Below are positions 33,317 to 41,443 of a DNA stretch of 64,000 nucleotides, piece after piece. A program made the translations under genes and the position numbers. Position 1 is the first letter of the stretch; each line of letters starts with the position of its first letter. Source of the DNA: Verrucomicrobiota bacterium JB022. Lineage in GTDB: Bacteria > Verrucomicrobiota > Verrucomicrobiia > Opitutales > Oceanipulchritudinaceae. Under the pieces are notes generated by a model. The model searched no databases, had not been told where the DNA came from, and saw nothing but the letters and a program-made list of their open reading frames with translations. The stretch spans positions 62,001 through 126,000 of the forward strand of contig JAUTCQ010000009.1 of assembly GCA_030673845.1 (NCBI GenBank), in the 5' to 3' direction.

Positions 33317-34735
33317 ATGGCCCTCCTCCAAGGCATTTCTTCCAACGCGCAAGCCCTCAACACCTACGGGCGCGCTCTGCAAGTGACGGGCAACAACATT
33401 GCCAACGTCAACACGCAAGGTTATGCCCGCCAAGTCGTCCAGGTCGGCTCCAGCCACAGCTACACGCAAGGCCGCTCGGTCCAGTCGACGGGCCTCTCCG
33501 TCACCGGCTACAGCGACGTGCGCAACAGCATGCTCGACGCCCAGATCATGCGCGAGCAGAGCGTGGCCAGCCGCTACGGCAAGGAGACCGAAATCCTCTC
33601 CGAGCTGCAGACGCTGCTGGGCGACACCCTCGGCAAGACGGAGGCCCTTTCCACCCTCGACGGCGCTTCGGAAGATACGCTCTCCGGCGGGCTGCGGGGC
33701 GACTTGCAGGCCTTCTTCTCTTCCTGGGACGCCCTCGCCGCCGCCCCCAACAACAGCTCGGCCAAGGCCCAGGTGCTGGAGGAAGCCCAAACGCTGATCG
33801 AGCGCCTCAACTCGACCGACACCCGCCTCGCCAACATGCAGGGCGACCTCGACCAACAGGCGGGCCTGTTGATCGGCCAGGTGCAAAAGCAAGTGAGCCT
33901 GATCGGCGATTACAACCGCCAGATTTCCAGCCTCGGGCCGAAACAGACCGAGCAGGCCAATGAACTGGAAAGCAAGCGCCAGCAGGCCCTCGAAGAGCTT
34001 TCCAAGTATCTCGACTTTACGCCGCAGCCGCAGGACAACGGGATGATCAACCTGATGGTCACCACCACCGACGGCTCCAACCTGAGCCTGCTCGAAGGCG
34101 CCGGCAGCACCCTGAAGCTGAGCTGGCAAGACGGCAAGCTGGTGGGCGGGCCCGATGGCGGCACCCTGCGCCTCAACAACGGCCAGCTGGCCGCGATCGA
34201 GAAGAGCCGCAACGGCATCATCGCCGAAGCCCGGGGCACGCTCGATGCCGTGGCCGGCCAGCTCGTCCAGTCCACCAACGCGGTTTACAACCCCACTGGT
34301 GCGGCGGGGCAGAACTTTTTTGCCGCCGATGGCCAGACGGCCGGCAGCCTGCGCCTCGAAACCGGCCTCACCGCCGTCACGCTGCGGGCCAACAGCCCGG
34401 GCAGCGCGACCAGCAATGATGCCGCCCTCGCCATCGGCAAGCTCGCCACGCGCGAGTTCTCGGGCGCAGCCGGCGAGGTGATCGAAGGCACTTTCGACAG
34501 CTACTTGACGGACTTGACCGTGAAGGTGGGCTCGCGTCTTCAAGGCGCTCAGCAGGATGCCGATACTCAAACGACCATCCTCACTTACCTCGAAACCCAG
34601 CGCGACAGCGAGATCGGCGTGAACCTCGACGAAGAGGTGGCGCGCATGCTCCAGTTCCAGCGCTCGTATCAAGCTTCCTCCCGCGTGATGCGGGTCATGG
34701 ATGAAATGATCCAGGACCTGCTCAACCAGATCTAG
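33317..34735 (+). CDS. flgK: Hook-filament junction protein FlgK (HAP1)
   Basis: A 472-residue FlgK. N-terminus ISSNAQALNTYGRALQVTGN-type, NNIANVNTQGYARQVVQVGS, the family's QSTGLSVTGYSDVRN, the FFSSWDALAAAP-like segment and the C-terminal helix NLDEEVARMLQFQRSYQASS with VMRVMDEMIQDLLNQI. Joins the hook to the filament together with FlgL. Shorter than the enterobacterial protein (about 550) through a reduced middle domain. The gene starts 5 bases after flgN. Confidence 0.95.
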   Translation: MALLQGISSNAQALNTYGRALQVTGNNIANVNTQGYARQVVQVGSSHSYTQGRSVQSTGLSVTGYSDVRNSMLDAQIMREQSVASRYGKETEILSELQTLLGDTLGKTEALSTLDGASEDTLSGGLRGDLQAFFSSWDALAAAPNNSSAKAQVLEEAQTLIERLNSTDTRLANMQGDLDQQAGLLIGQVQKQVSLIGDYNRQISSLGPKQTEQANELESKRQQALEELSKYLDFTPQPQDNGMINLMVTTTDGSNLSLLEGAGSTLKLSWQDGKLVGGPDGGTLRLNNGQLAAIEKSRNGIIAEARGTLDAVAGQLVQSTNAVYNPTGAAGQNFFAADGQTAGSLRLETGLTAVTLRANSPGSATSNDAALAIGKLATREFSGAAGEVIEGTFDSYLTDLTVKVGSRLQGAQQDADTQTTILTYLETQRDSEIGVNLDEEVARMLQFQRSYQASSRVMRVMDEMIQDLLNQI

Positions 34736-34757
34736 TTACTGCTAAACCGTCTGTCCC

Positions 34758-35651
34758 ATGCGCGTCACATCCGACACCCTCTCCCGCAACATCCTCCCGC
34801 AACTCAACCAGTTGCAGGCGCGCCGGCAGCAGCTCCAGTCGACCATCGCGAGCGGCGTCAAGCTTTCGAACGCCTCCGATGCGCCCGCCGACGCTGCGCA
34901 GGTCGCGCGCATGAGCACGGCCCAGCAGGCGGCGGTCAACTACCGCCGCAATGCTGACATGGCGACGACGCAGATCAAGACGAGCGACCAGCAACTGGCC
35001 TTGCTCGGCAAGTTCCACGACCAGACCAATGGCCTGCTGGAAGGATACAACCAGGACCCGAGCGCCGAGCAGCAGGCGGCGACGGTCGAGACGCTCAACG
35101 AGCTGATCGAACAGACGGTAACGGTGCTCAATGACAAGTTGAACGACCAGCCGCTCTTCGGGGCCGACGGCACTTCGACGACGCCTTTTGCCATCGCACG
35201 CGACGCCGACGGCAACATCACCAGCTTTACCTACGAGGGCGGCACGGGTGACTGGAAGCTGCCCGCCAGCGCCTCGACCCAGATCAGCGCCGCCACCAAT
35301 GGCGCGACCAACGCCAGCCTCGCCGACTGGGCCAACCAGCTGATCGCCCTGCGCGATGCCGTCGCTACCGGCGAGCGCACCGCCGTCGATACCGCCTCCA
35401 ACAATTTTGACCTCGCGGAAGACAATCTGATGCTCGCACAAGTCGAGCTGGGCGGTAAACTGGCTCGGGCCGAAGCTGTCCGCAGCTCCGAATCCGAGAT
35501 GTTCAACCTCCGTCAGGATGGGATCAACCAGCGCACCCAAGCCAACGTGACCGAAGCGATCGTCCAGTTCCAACAGGTGAACCAAGCCTACCAGGCCTCT
35601 CTGCAAGCCGCGAGCCTGACGATGAACATGTCGTTGCTCGATTTTATCTAA
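34758..35651 (+). CDS. flgL: Hook-filament junction protein FlgL (HAP3)
   Basis: A 297-residue flagellin-related protein. N-terminus MRVTSDTLSRNILPQLNQLQ, then ASGVKLSNASDAPADAAQVA, the central helix VETLNELIEQTVTVLNDKLN with PLFGADGTS, and the C-terminal helix NVTEAIVQFQQVNQAYQASL ending SLTMNMSLLDFI. It sits between FlgK and the filament. This is the last gene of the nine-gene operon; flbT follows after 52 bases. Confidence 0.94.
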   Translation: MRVTSDTLSRNILPQLNQLQARRQQLQSTIASGVKLSNASDAPADAAQVARMSTAQQAAVNYRRNADMATTQIKTSDQQLALLGKFHDQTNGLLEGYNQDPSAEQQAATVETLNELIEQTVTVLNDKLNDQPLFGADGTSTTPFAIARDADGNITSFTYEGGTGDWKLPASASTQISAATNGATNASLADWANQLIALRDAVATGERTAVDTASNNFDLAEDNLMLAQVELGGKLARAEAVRSSESEMFNLRQDGINQRTQANVTEAIVQFQQVNQAYQASLQAASLTMNMSLLDFI

Positions 35652-35657
35652 AACCTG

Positions 35658-35685
35658 CAAAGTCCATCCGCATTTCACCCGATCT
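35658..35685 (+). promoter_or_regulatory. Weak candidate sigma-28 promoter before flbT
   Basis: CAAA at 35658-35661 and CCCGATCT at 35678-35685, spaced by 16 rather than 15 bases. If used, transcription would start inside the CCAGAAAGG hairpin and remove half of it. Confidence 0.25.
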
Positions 35686-35698
35686 ATCCAGAAAGGAT
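35686..35698 (+). promoter_or_regulatory. Hairpin-embedded ribosome-binding site, flbT (CCAGAAAGG element)
   Basis: ATCC-AGAAA-GGAT, four-pair stem and the same AGAAA loop as before flagellins 2 and 3. Compared with flagellin 2, the two outer pairs are exchanged (T-A to A-T and A-T to T-A). AAAGG ends 7 bases before the ATG at 35704. Confidence 0.55.
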
Positions 35699-35703
35699 CT
35701 CTT

Positions 35704-36114
35704 ATGCCCCTCAAAATCAAGCTGAAGCCGCACGAACGAATTATCCTGGGCGGCGCCGTGATCACCAATGGCCGCAACGCCACCGAGTTCACGATCGATA
35801 ACAAGGTGACGCTCCTGCGCGCGAAGGACATCATGACGGAGGAGATGGCCAACTCCCCGAGCAAGCGCATCTATTTTGTGCTCCAGATGATGTATATCGA
35901 CCAGCGCCGCACCAAGGAGCAGTACGATACCTACCTGAAGCTGGTGAAAGATCTGCTGAAGGCGGCCCCCAGCTTGACCGATGTGGTGATGGACGTAAGT
36001 GAGGCCCTTCTCAACGACGACTTTTACAAGGCGATGAAAGCCGCCCACGTGCTGATCGAGCGCGAAACCTCCTTGATCAATCGTGCGCGCGGCGCAACGG
36101 CCCCGCAGGCATAA
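35704..36114 (+). CDS. flbT: Flagellin-mRNA regulator FlbT
   Basis: A 136-residue FlbT. Family features: MPLKIKLKPHERIILGGAVI, then NKVTLLRAKDIMTEEMA, SPSKRIYFVLQMMYID and YLKLVKDLLKAAPS. In Caulobacter FlbT binds the 5' untranslated region of flagellin mRNA and blocks translation until the hook is complete; in other Alphaproteobacteria it can act positively. It pairs with flaF 36 bases downstream. Its own leader carries the same hairpin element as two of the flagellins, which suggests shared or self-regulation. Confidence 0.9.
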   Translation: MPLKIKLKPHERIILGGAVITNGRNATEFTIDNKVTLLRAKDIMTEEMANSPSKRIYFVLQMMYIDQRRTKEQYDTYLKLVKDLLKAAPSLTDVVMDVSEALLNDDFYKAMKAAHVLIERETSLINRARGATAPQA

Positions 36115-36117
36115 CCG

Positions 36118-36144
36118 TAAATTTGCGCAACTTCCAACCGATAA
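36118..36144 (+). promoter_or_regulatory. Candidate sigma-28 promoter of flaF and the OGT gene
   Basis: TAAA at 36118-36121, 15 bases, then ACCGATAA at 36137-36144: 11 of 12 positions match the FliA consensus, the best in the window. The start would fall near 36151, at or within 10 bases of the flaF ATG, giving a leaderless or nearly leaderless mRNA. Confidence 0.65.
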
Positions 36145-36150
36145 GCAGAT

Positions 36151-36540
36151 ATGATGACCATGGCTCGCAAACCTGCTGCTTCCAGCTACGAAAAGATCCG
36201 CATGCAAACGCTCTCGGGTCGCGACGTGGAGGCTGCAGTGCTGGAAAAGGCCGCTTTCAAGCTGCGCCGTGCCCAGAATCAGATGAAGTCCGGACGCATG
36301 GATGAAGTGACGGAGGAAGCCCTCGACTTCAACAAGCGCATCTGGGACGTGCTCCGTGCCGACTGGCAAGACCCGGATTCGCACCTGCCGAAGGAAATGC
36401 GGCAAAACCTGCTCAGCCTCGCCGTCTTCATCGTGAAGCAGGGGCTGGAGCTGCGGGCCGACCCGCGCCCGGAGCGCCTCAACTCCTTCATCAACATCAA
36501 CGAGTCGCTGGCTCAGGGCCTGCGAGCTCGCGCCCAGTAA
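36151..36540 (+). CDS. flaF: Flagellar regulator FlaF
   Basis: A 129-residue helical protein matching FlaF: SSYEKIRMQTLSGRDVEAAV, LEKAAFKLRRAQNQM, FNKRIWDVLRADWQDPDS, PKEMRQNLLSLAVFIVKQGL and ERLNSFININESLAQGLR. FlaF works opposite to FlbT in Alphaproteobacteria, promoting flagellin synthesis or secretion. Start may be 36151, 36154 or 36160; the sigma-28 candidate places the transcript start close to all three. The OGT gene starts 20 bases downstream and is probably co-transcribed. Confidence 0.87.
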   Translation: MMTMARKPAASSYEKIRMQTLSGRDVEAAVLEKAAFKLRRAQNQMKSGRMDEVTEEALDFNKRIWDVLRADWQDPDSHLPKEMRQNLLSLAVFIVKQGLELRADPRPERLNSFININESLAQGLRARAQ

Positions 36541-36560
36541 AGCGCGGCAGCCTGCTCTCC

Positions 36561-39500
36561 ATGGACCCGCTCGACCAGATTCTGCGGCAGCAGGAAAAGG
36601 GCGATCTGGCCGGCGCACGGCGTGCGCTCGACCACTATCGTCGCCTGCACCCGGAATCGGTGCGCGCACTGGCCATGGCAGGGCATTTTGCTCTCGAAGC
36701 CGGCGAACTGGAAACCGCCGAGGAAAGCTTCCGCGCCGCCCTCCGCCGCCAGGAGCGCAGCCCGCACCTGCATTGCAGCCTGGCCAAGTGCCTCCAGCTG
36801 CAAGGGCGCTTGGGCGACGCGATCCGCGCCTATGCGGAGGGCCTGCGCTTGGCCCCCGACAACCAGCAGGCCTTGCAGGCGTTGGTGACGCTGCTCGACC
36901 AGAGCGGCGTGCAGGAGCCTTTGGCCGATGCCGCCATCGAGGTGATGCTGGCGCATTACGAAAAGCAGGTCCGCGCCCATCCTGGCAAGGTCGAGCACTT
37001 GGCCCAGCTCGCCCACCGCCTGGACCTCTGCCGCCGCTACGACGAGGCGCAAAAGCTTTACGAGCAGGCGCTCGAACGCTGGCCCGATAGCTACAAGCTA
37101 CACAACAATCTGGGCCTGCTGCACGCGCGTCTCGGGCGCTCCGAGCAGGCGCTGGTCAACTTGCAGCGGGCAGTCGAGTTGGCGCCGGAAGTGCCTGAGC
37201 TGCACCTGAACGTGGGCGAAACGCTCAACCGCCTCAACCGGGCCGACGACGCGATCCGCAGCTTTGAACGCGCGCTGGAACTGAAGCCCGACTTCGCAGA
37301 AGCCGGCCTCAATCTTTCCGCGCTCTACCGCGACCTCAACGACTACAGCCAGGCGCTGCACTACGCCGAAGTCGTCCGCCAATTTCATCCCGAGCGGGCT
37401 GGCGTCTACAACATGCTCGGCATCATCCAGACGGCCCTCGGCAACAGCGAGGCCGCCGTGGAGGCCTATTACGCGTGCCTGAAGCGCTCGCCCGGCTCTT
37501 CGCTCTACCACAGCAATTACCTGCTGAGCCTCAATTACGACCAGCGTCAGACCACCCAGACGCTCTACGAGGCCCATCGTGAATTTTCGCAACGCTTCGA
37601 GCCTGCGATGGATGAGCCGATCTTCCCGCAACGCATCCTGCCCAACCCGGGCAAGGTGCTGCGCATAGGGCTCATATCGGCCGACTTGCGGATGCACTCG
37701 GTCGCGTTTTTCCTGGAGCCGCTGCTCGGCCAGTTCGACCGTGAGCAGGTGGAAATCCACTGCCTGAGCAACGTGGGCCGGGCAGACCACATGACGGCGC
37801 TCCTGCGCAGCCACGCGCACCACTGGCACGAAGTCTACGGACGCCCGCCGGAGGAAGTGGCCGCCCTGATCCGCCGACTGGAGTTGGACGTGCTGGTCGA
37901 CCTGTCGGGGCACACGGGCTACCATGCATTGCCCGTCTTTATGCGCCGCCCGGCCCCGCTTCGCGTCAGCTGGCTGGGCTACCCTAACACCACCGGGCTC
38001 AATGCCATGCAGTACCGGCTCGTGGATGCCGTGGTGGAGCCGGAGGGCGAGGCAGACAAGTTTTCGAGCGAGCGCGTCGTGCGCCTGCCGGAGGGCTTCC
38101 ATTGCTTCCGCCTGCCGCAGGAAGCCCCGGAGGTCTCTCCGCTGCCCGCCGAAACGAACGGCTTCCTGACCTTCGGCTCATTCAACAACTCCTCCAAGAT
38201 CACCCCGCAGGTGACGGAGGCCTGGGCGCGCGTGCTTCTGGCCGTACCCAACTCGCGGCTCGTGCTGAAAAACAGCGGCTACATGCACCCCAACCGCAAG
38301 GAGGAGGTGCTGCAGCATTTCGAGGCGCTTGGCGTAGCCCGCGAACGGGTGGAGATGCTCCCGCGCACGCCCGACATCGCCGCGCACCTGCAGCTCTACA
38401 GCCGGGTGGACGTGGCGCTCGACACCTTCCCCTACAACGGCACCACGACCACCCTCGAAGCGCTGCACCAGGGGGTGCCGACGCTCTCGCTGCTGGGTGA
38501 CCGCCATGCCGCGAGGGTCAGCGCCAGCCTGCTCCAGCAGGTAGACTTGGGCGAATTTGTGGCGGAATCGGTCGATGATTTTGTCGCCCGCGCCGTCTGG
38601 TTGTCCCAGAATGTGCCGGTCTTGAGCCAACTGCGCGCCAGCCTGCGCGCGCGCTTCAAGGAGTCGGCCCTGGGCGACTACAGCGCCTTTGCCCGTAAGC
38701 TGGAAAACGCTTTTCGCCGCATGTGGATCGACTGGTGCCGCCACGCCGGAGCCGAAGACGATACCTTGGCGGTGGCTGAAGCGGTATTGGCCGAGCGCGA
38801 GCAGCAGGTACAGGCCCGCGCCTTGGCCCGGCGAGGGATGTTCGCCCAGCGACGCGGGCGCATCGAGGAGGCGCGGCAGTCTTTCAATCAGACCCTGGAG
38901 ATCGACGCGACGCTCGGCTATGCCTGGCAGGCGTTGGCCGAGCTGGCCTATGAGGCAGGTGACTACGCTGCGGCGCGCCCGTATTATGAGCGCGCGGTCG
39001 AGCTGATGCCGCGTCAGGCCTTGCTGCGGGCCAACCTTGGGAGCTGCTGCCAGCAACTGGGCGACTACGCGTGCGCGATCACGCACTTCCGCCTCGCGGT
39101 GCAGATCGAACCCAACCGCCCGGGGGTGTGGATGAACCTGGGCGCTACCTGGCAGGCCGCACTCGACTGGACAGAGGCCGAAGCCGCCACGCGCAAGGCG
39201 CTGGAGCTGTTGCCCGACTTCCCGGCAGCGTGGACCAACCTAGGCAGCATCCTCAAGGACCAAGGCCGCTTCGAGGAAGCGATCGAAGCCTATTTCAAGA
39301 CTCTGCAACTGCAGCCCGACGATGCGGTGGCGCACAGCAACCTGCTGGTCTGCCTCCAATACGTCGAAGGCATGAGCGAAGACGACCTCGCCGCACAGCA
39401 CGACGCCTGGGTGGGCCGTCACGCGCCCCTGCAGCGGGTGCAACTACCCGCCCGCCGCGTCGAGAAGCTGCGCGTGGCCTACCTTTCGCCCGATTTCCGC

Positions 39501-40577
39501 CAACACCCGGTCAGTGCCTTTATGGAAGGCGTCTTTGCCCACCACGACCGCGAGCAAGTGGAGGTATGGATGCTGCACGACAGCCACCGCCGCGACGCCT
39601 GCACGGAGCGTCTCGCCAAGCGGGCCGACCATGCGGAAAAAGTTGCCGGTCGGCCCGATGCCGAGCTCGCCAAGGTGATCCGTCAGGCCCGGATCGACGT
39701 GCTGGTCGAGTTGAGCGGCCATATGGCGCTCAACCGCCTGCCGTTGCTCGCCCAGCGTGTTGCACCGCTGCAACTGAGCTACCTGGGCTATCCATTCCCC
39801 ACCCACCTGCCCAATCTCGACGGTTGGCTGACCGACTCGACGATTGCCGGCACGCGCGATTGGCAACCCCAGGCCTTGCTGATCCCTGGCGGAGCCCATG
39901 CCTTTACCGCGCCGGCCAATGCCCCGGCAGTTGAACCGCTGCCCGCCAAGCAACGCGGCTACATTACCTTTGGGTGCGCCAATCAGGCCGCCAAGCTCAG
40001 CACCAGCACGCTCCAGCTCTGGGGGCGCCTGCTGCGCGAGCTGCCCAATGCCCGCCTGATCCTGAAGGCCAAACAGTTCAGCGACCCAGCCTTGGCCGGG
40101 GTCTTTGTCGAGCGCCTGGCCAAGCTTGGGCTGCCGCTCGGTCGCATTGAGCTGCGGGGCTATCGCATCGAACAGGCCACCCACCTCGCCTTTTACCACG
40201 AGATCGACATCGCGCTCGACCCCTACCCTTACAATGGCGTCACCACAACCTGTGAGGCTCTCTGGATGGGGGTGCCCGTCGTAACCTTGCGAGGAGACCG
40301 GCCAGCGGCCCGCCATGCGGCCAGCCTGCTGGAGCAGCTGGGGCACCCGGAGTGGATCGCCTCCGATGCCGACGGCTACCTCGCGACCGCCGCCAATCTG
40401 GCGCGCGACGTGGGCGCACTGGCCGCCCAACGTTTCAACCTGCGGCAGGAGTGCCAGCAATCTTCTCTCGGGGACAGCAAACGGCTCGCCCGCGAGCTCG
40501 AACGTCTGTATCGTGAGCGTCTTCCAAGGTATCACGCCCCCTCTGCCGGCACCGCGCCGGCCCACGATCAACTTTAG
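36561..40577 (+). CDS. Double-module TPR / OGT (SPINDLY-type, GT41) glycosyltransferase
   Basis: A 1338-residue protein built as TPR - GT41 - TPR - GT41. TPRs cover about residues 5-330 and 728-940 (for example YKLHNNLGLLHARLGRSEQA). GT41 module 1 runs from DLRMHSVAFFLEPLL (373) through DLSGHTGYHALPVFM, RPAPLRVSWLGYPNTTG and GSFNNSSKITP (538) to DTFPYNGTTTTLEAL. Module 2 repeats this: DFRQHPVSAFMEGV (977), ELSGHMALNRLPLL, APLQLSYLGYPFPTH, GCANQAAKLS (1137) and DPYPYNGVTTTCEAL. The key His and Lys positions look intact in both. OGT-like enzymes add a sugar to Ser/Thr; bacterial homologues glycosylate flagellin or other surface proteins. Flagellins with Ser/Thr-rich middles are the obvious target. 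Confidence 0.88.
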   Translation: MDPLDQILRQQEKGDLAGARRALDHYRRLHPESVRALAMAGHFALEAGELETAEESFRAALRRQERSPHLHCSLAKCLQLQGRLGDAIRAYAEGLRLAPDNQQALQALVTLLDQSGVQEPLADAAIEVMLAHYEKQVRAHPGKVEHLAQLAHRLDLCRRYDEAQKLYEQALERWPDSYKLHNNLGLLHARLGRSEQALVNLQRAVELAPEVPELHLNVGETLNRLNRADDAIRSFERALELKPDFAEAGLNLSALYRDLNDYSQALHYAEVVRQFHPERAGVYNMLGIIQTALGNSEAAVEAYYACLKRSPGSSLYHSNYLLSLNYDQRQTTQTLYEAHREFSQRFEPAMDEPIFPQRILPNPGKVLRIGLISADLRMHSVAFFLEPLLGQFDREQVEIHCLSNVGRADHMTALLRSHAHHWHEVYGRPPEEVAALIRRLELDVLVDLSGHTGYHALPVFMRRPAPLRVSWLGYPNTTGLNAMQYRLVDAVVEPEGEADKFSSERVVRLPEGFHCFRLPQEAPEVSPLPAETNGFLTFGSFNNSSKITPQVTEAWARVLLAVPNSRLVLKNSGYMHPNRKEEVLQHFEALGVARERVEMLPRTPDIAAHLQLYSRVDVALDTFPYNGTTTTLEALHQGVPTLSLLGDRHAARVSASLLQQVDLGEFVAESVDDFVARAVWLSQNVPVLSQLRASLRARFKESALGDYSAFARKLENAFRRMWIDWCRHAGAEDDTLAVAEAVLAEREQQVQARALARRGMFAQRRGRIEEARQSFNQTLEIDATLGYAWQALAELAYEAGDYAAARPYYERAVELMPRQALLRANLGSCCQQLGDYACAITHFRLAVQIEPNRPGVWMNLGATWQAALDWTEAEAATRKALELLPDFPAAWTNLGSILKDQGRFEEAIEAYFKTLQLQPDDAVAHSNLLVCLQYVEGMSEDDLAAQHDAWVGRHAPLQRVQLPARRVEKLRVAYLSPDFRQHPVSAFMEGVFAHHDREQVEVWMLHDSHRRDACTERLAKRADHAEKVAGRPDAELAKVIRQARIDVLVELSGHMALNRLPLLAQRVAPLQLSYLGYPFPTHLPNLDGWLTDSTIAGTRDWQPQALLIPGGAHAFTAPANAPAVEPLPAKQRGYITFGCANQAAKLSTSTLQLWGRLLRELPNARLILKAKQFSDPALAGVFVERLAKLGLPLGRIELRGYRIEQATHLAFYHEIDIALDPYPYNGVTTTCEALWMGVPVVTLRGDRPAARHAASLLEQLGHPEWIASDADGYLATAANLARDVGALAAQRFNLRQECQQSSLGDSKRLARELERLYRERLPRYHAPSAGTAPAHDQL

Positions 40578-40597
40578 CCCTCCCCCCCTTTTTGCCC

Positions 40598-41332
40598 GTG
40601 ACGACTTCCTCCAACGAGAACATTGCCGCCCAACATTACGAAGCGGCCCGGGCTACGCTCGGCGATGCCCAGAGCACCCAAGACCTGCAAACCGCCTTGC
40701 GCCACCTCACGGCGGCGGCCGAGGCAGGCCACGCCCGGGCACAGCTCGACCTGGGCACGCTTTACGCAACCGGCCAAGGCGTGGTGGAGCGCGATTACCC
40801 GACCGCCCGCCTGTGGCTGGAATCCGCCGCCGAAAAGGACAACGCCGACGCCCACTTCAACCTGGGCGTGGGCTATGCCGCCGGCTGGTTCACCGCCCTG
40901 CCCGACTACGAGGAAGCCGCGCGACACTACGCAGCCGCCTCCGATCAGGGTGTGGCCGCCGCCGCGCTCAACCTGGGGATGCTGCATTACCATACGCAGG
41001 TAGCCGCCCCCGATCCGGAGACCGCCTACGAGCAGTTTGTGCTCGCGGCTGCAGCCGGCCTGCCCGAGGGGCACTACAGCCTGGGCGTCTGCCTCTCCGA
41101 AGGCCACGGCACGGAAGCCTCACGCGATCTGGCCTTCGAGCAATACCTGATCGCGGCGGAAAAGGGCCACGTCAGCGCGCAGTTCAACCTCGGCATGTAT
41201 TACGCCACCGGCGGGGGCACCGTCGAGCGAGACCTGCTGGAGGCCGAGCGTTGGTTTGTCGCCGCCGCTCAACAGGGGCACCCCCGCGCCCAGGCCGCGC
41301 TGGAGCACCTGCACGACGGCAATCAGAGCTGA
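40598..41332 (+). CDS. Sel1-like repeat protein
   Basis: A 244-residue protein of about six Sel1-like (SLR) repeats with the pattern AQLDLGTLYATGQGVVERD, ADAHFNLGVGYAAGW, AALNLGMLHYHT, GHYSLGVCLSEGHGTE and AQFNLGMYYATGGGTVERD. SLR proteins are alpha-helical scaffolds for protein-protein contacts. No signal peptide, so probably cytoplasmic. Start: GTG at 40598 preferred over TTG at 40592. It lies 20 bases after the OGT gene and likely shares its transcript; it could adapt the transferase to its clients. Confidence 0.82.
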   Translation: MTTSSNENIAAQHYEAARATLGDAQSTQDLQTALRHLTAAAEAGHARAQLDLGTLYATGQGVVERDYPTARLWLESAAEKDNADAHFNLGVGYAAGWFTALPDYEEAARHYAAASDQGVAAAALNLGMLHYHTQVAAPDPETAYEQFVLAAAAGLPEGHYSLGVCLSEGHGTEASRDLAFEQYLIAAEKGHVSAQFNLGMYYATGGGTVERDLLEAERWFVAAAQQGHPRAQAALEHLHDGNQS

Positions 41333-41407
41333 AGAGATAGATATACTTACGCCTCTAAGTAAAATTACGTAGGGCGTTACTTCCGCATTGTCTAGGGATC
41401 AAGCTTG

Positions 41408-41436
41408 TTAATAGGTTTAGCGTCCTAACCTAATAA
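41408..41436 (+). repeat. Hairpin in the leader of the repeat-protein gene
   Basis: TTAATAGGTT (41408-41417) pairs with AACCTAATAA (41427-41436) with one mismatch, ending 7 bases before the ATG at 41444. No T-run; a translational or mRNA-stability element is possible. The surrounding 111-base gap is distinctly AT-richer than the genes. Confidence 0.5.
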
Positions 41437-41443
41437 CATAACA

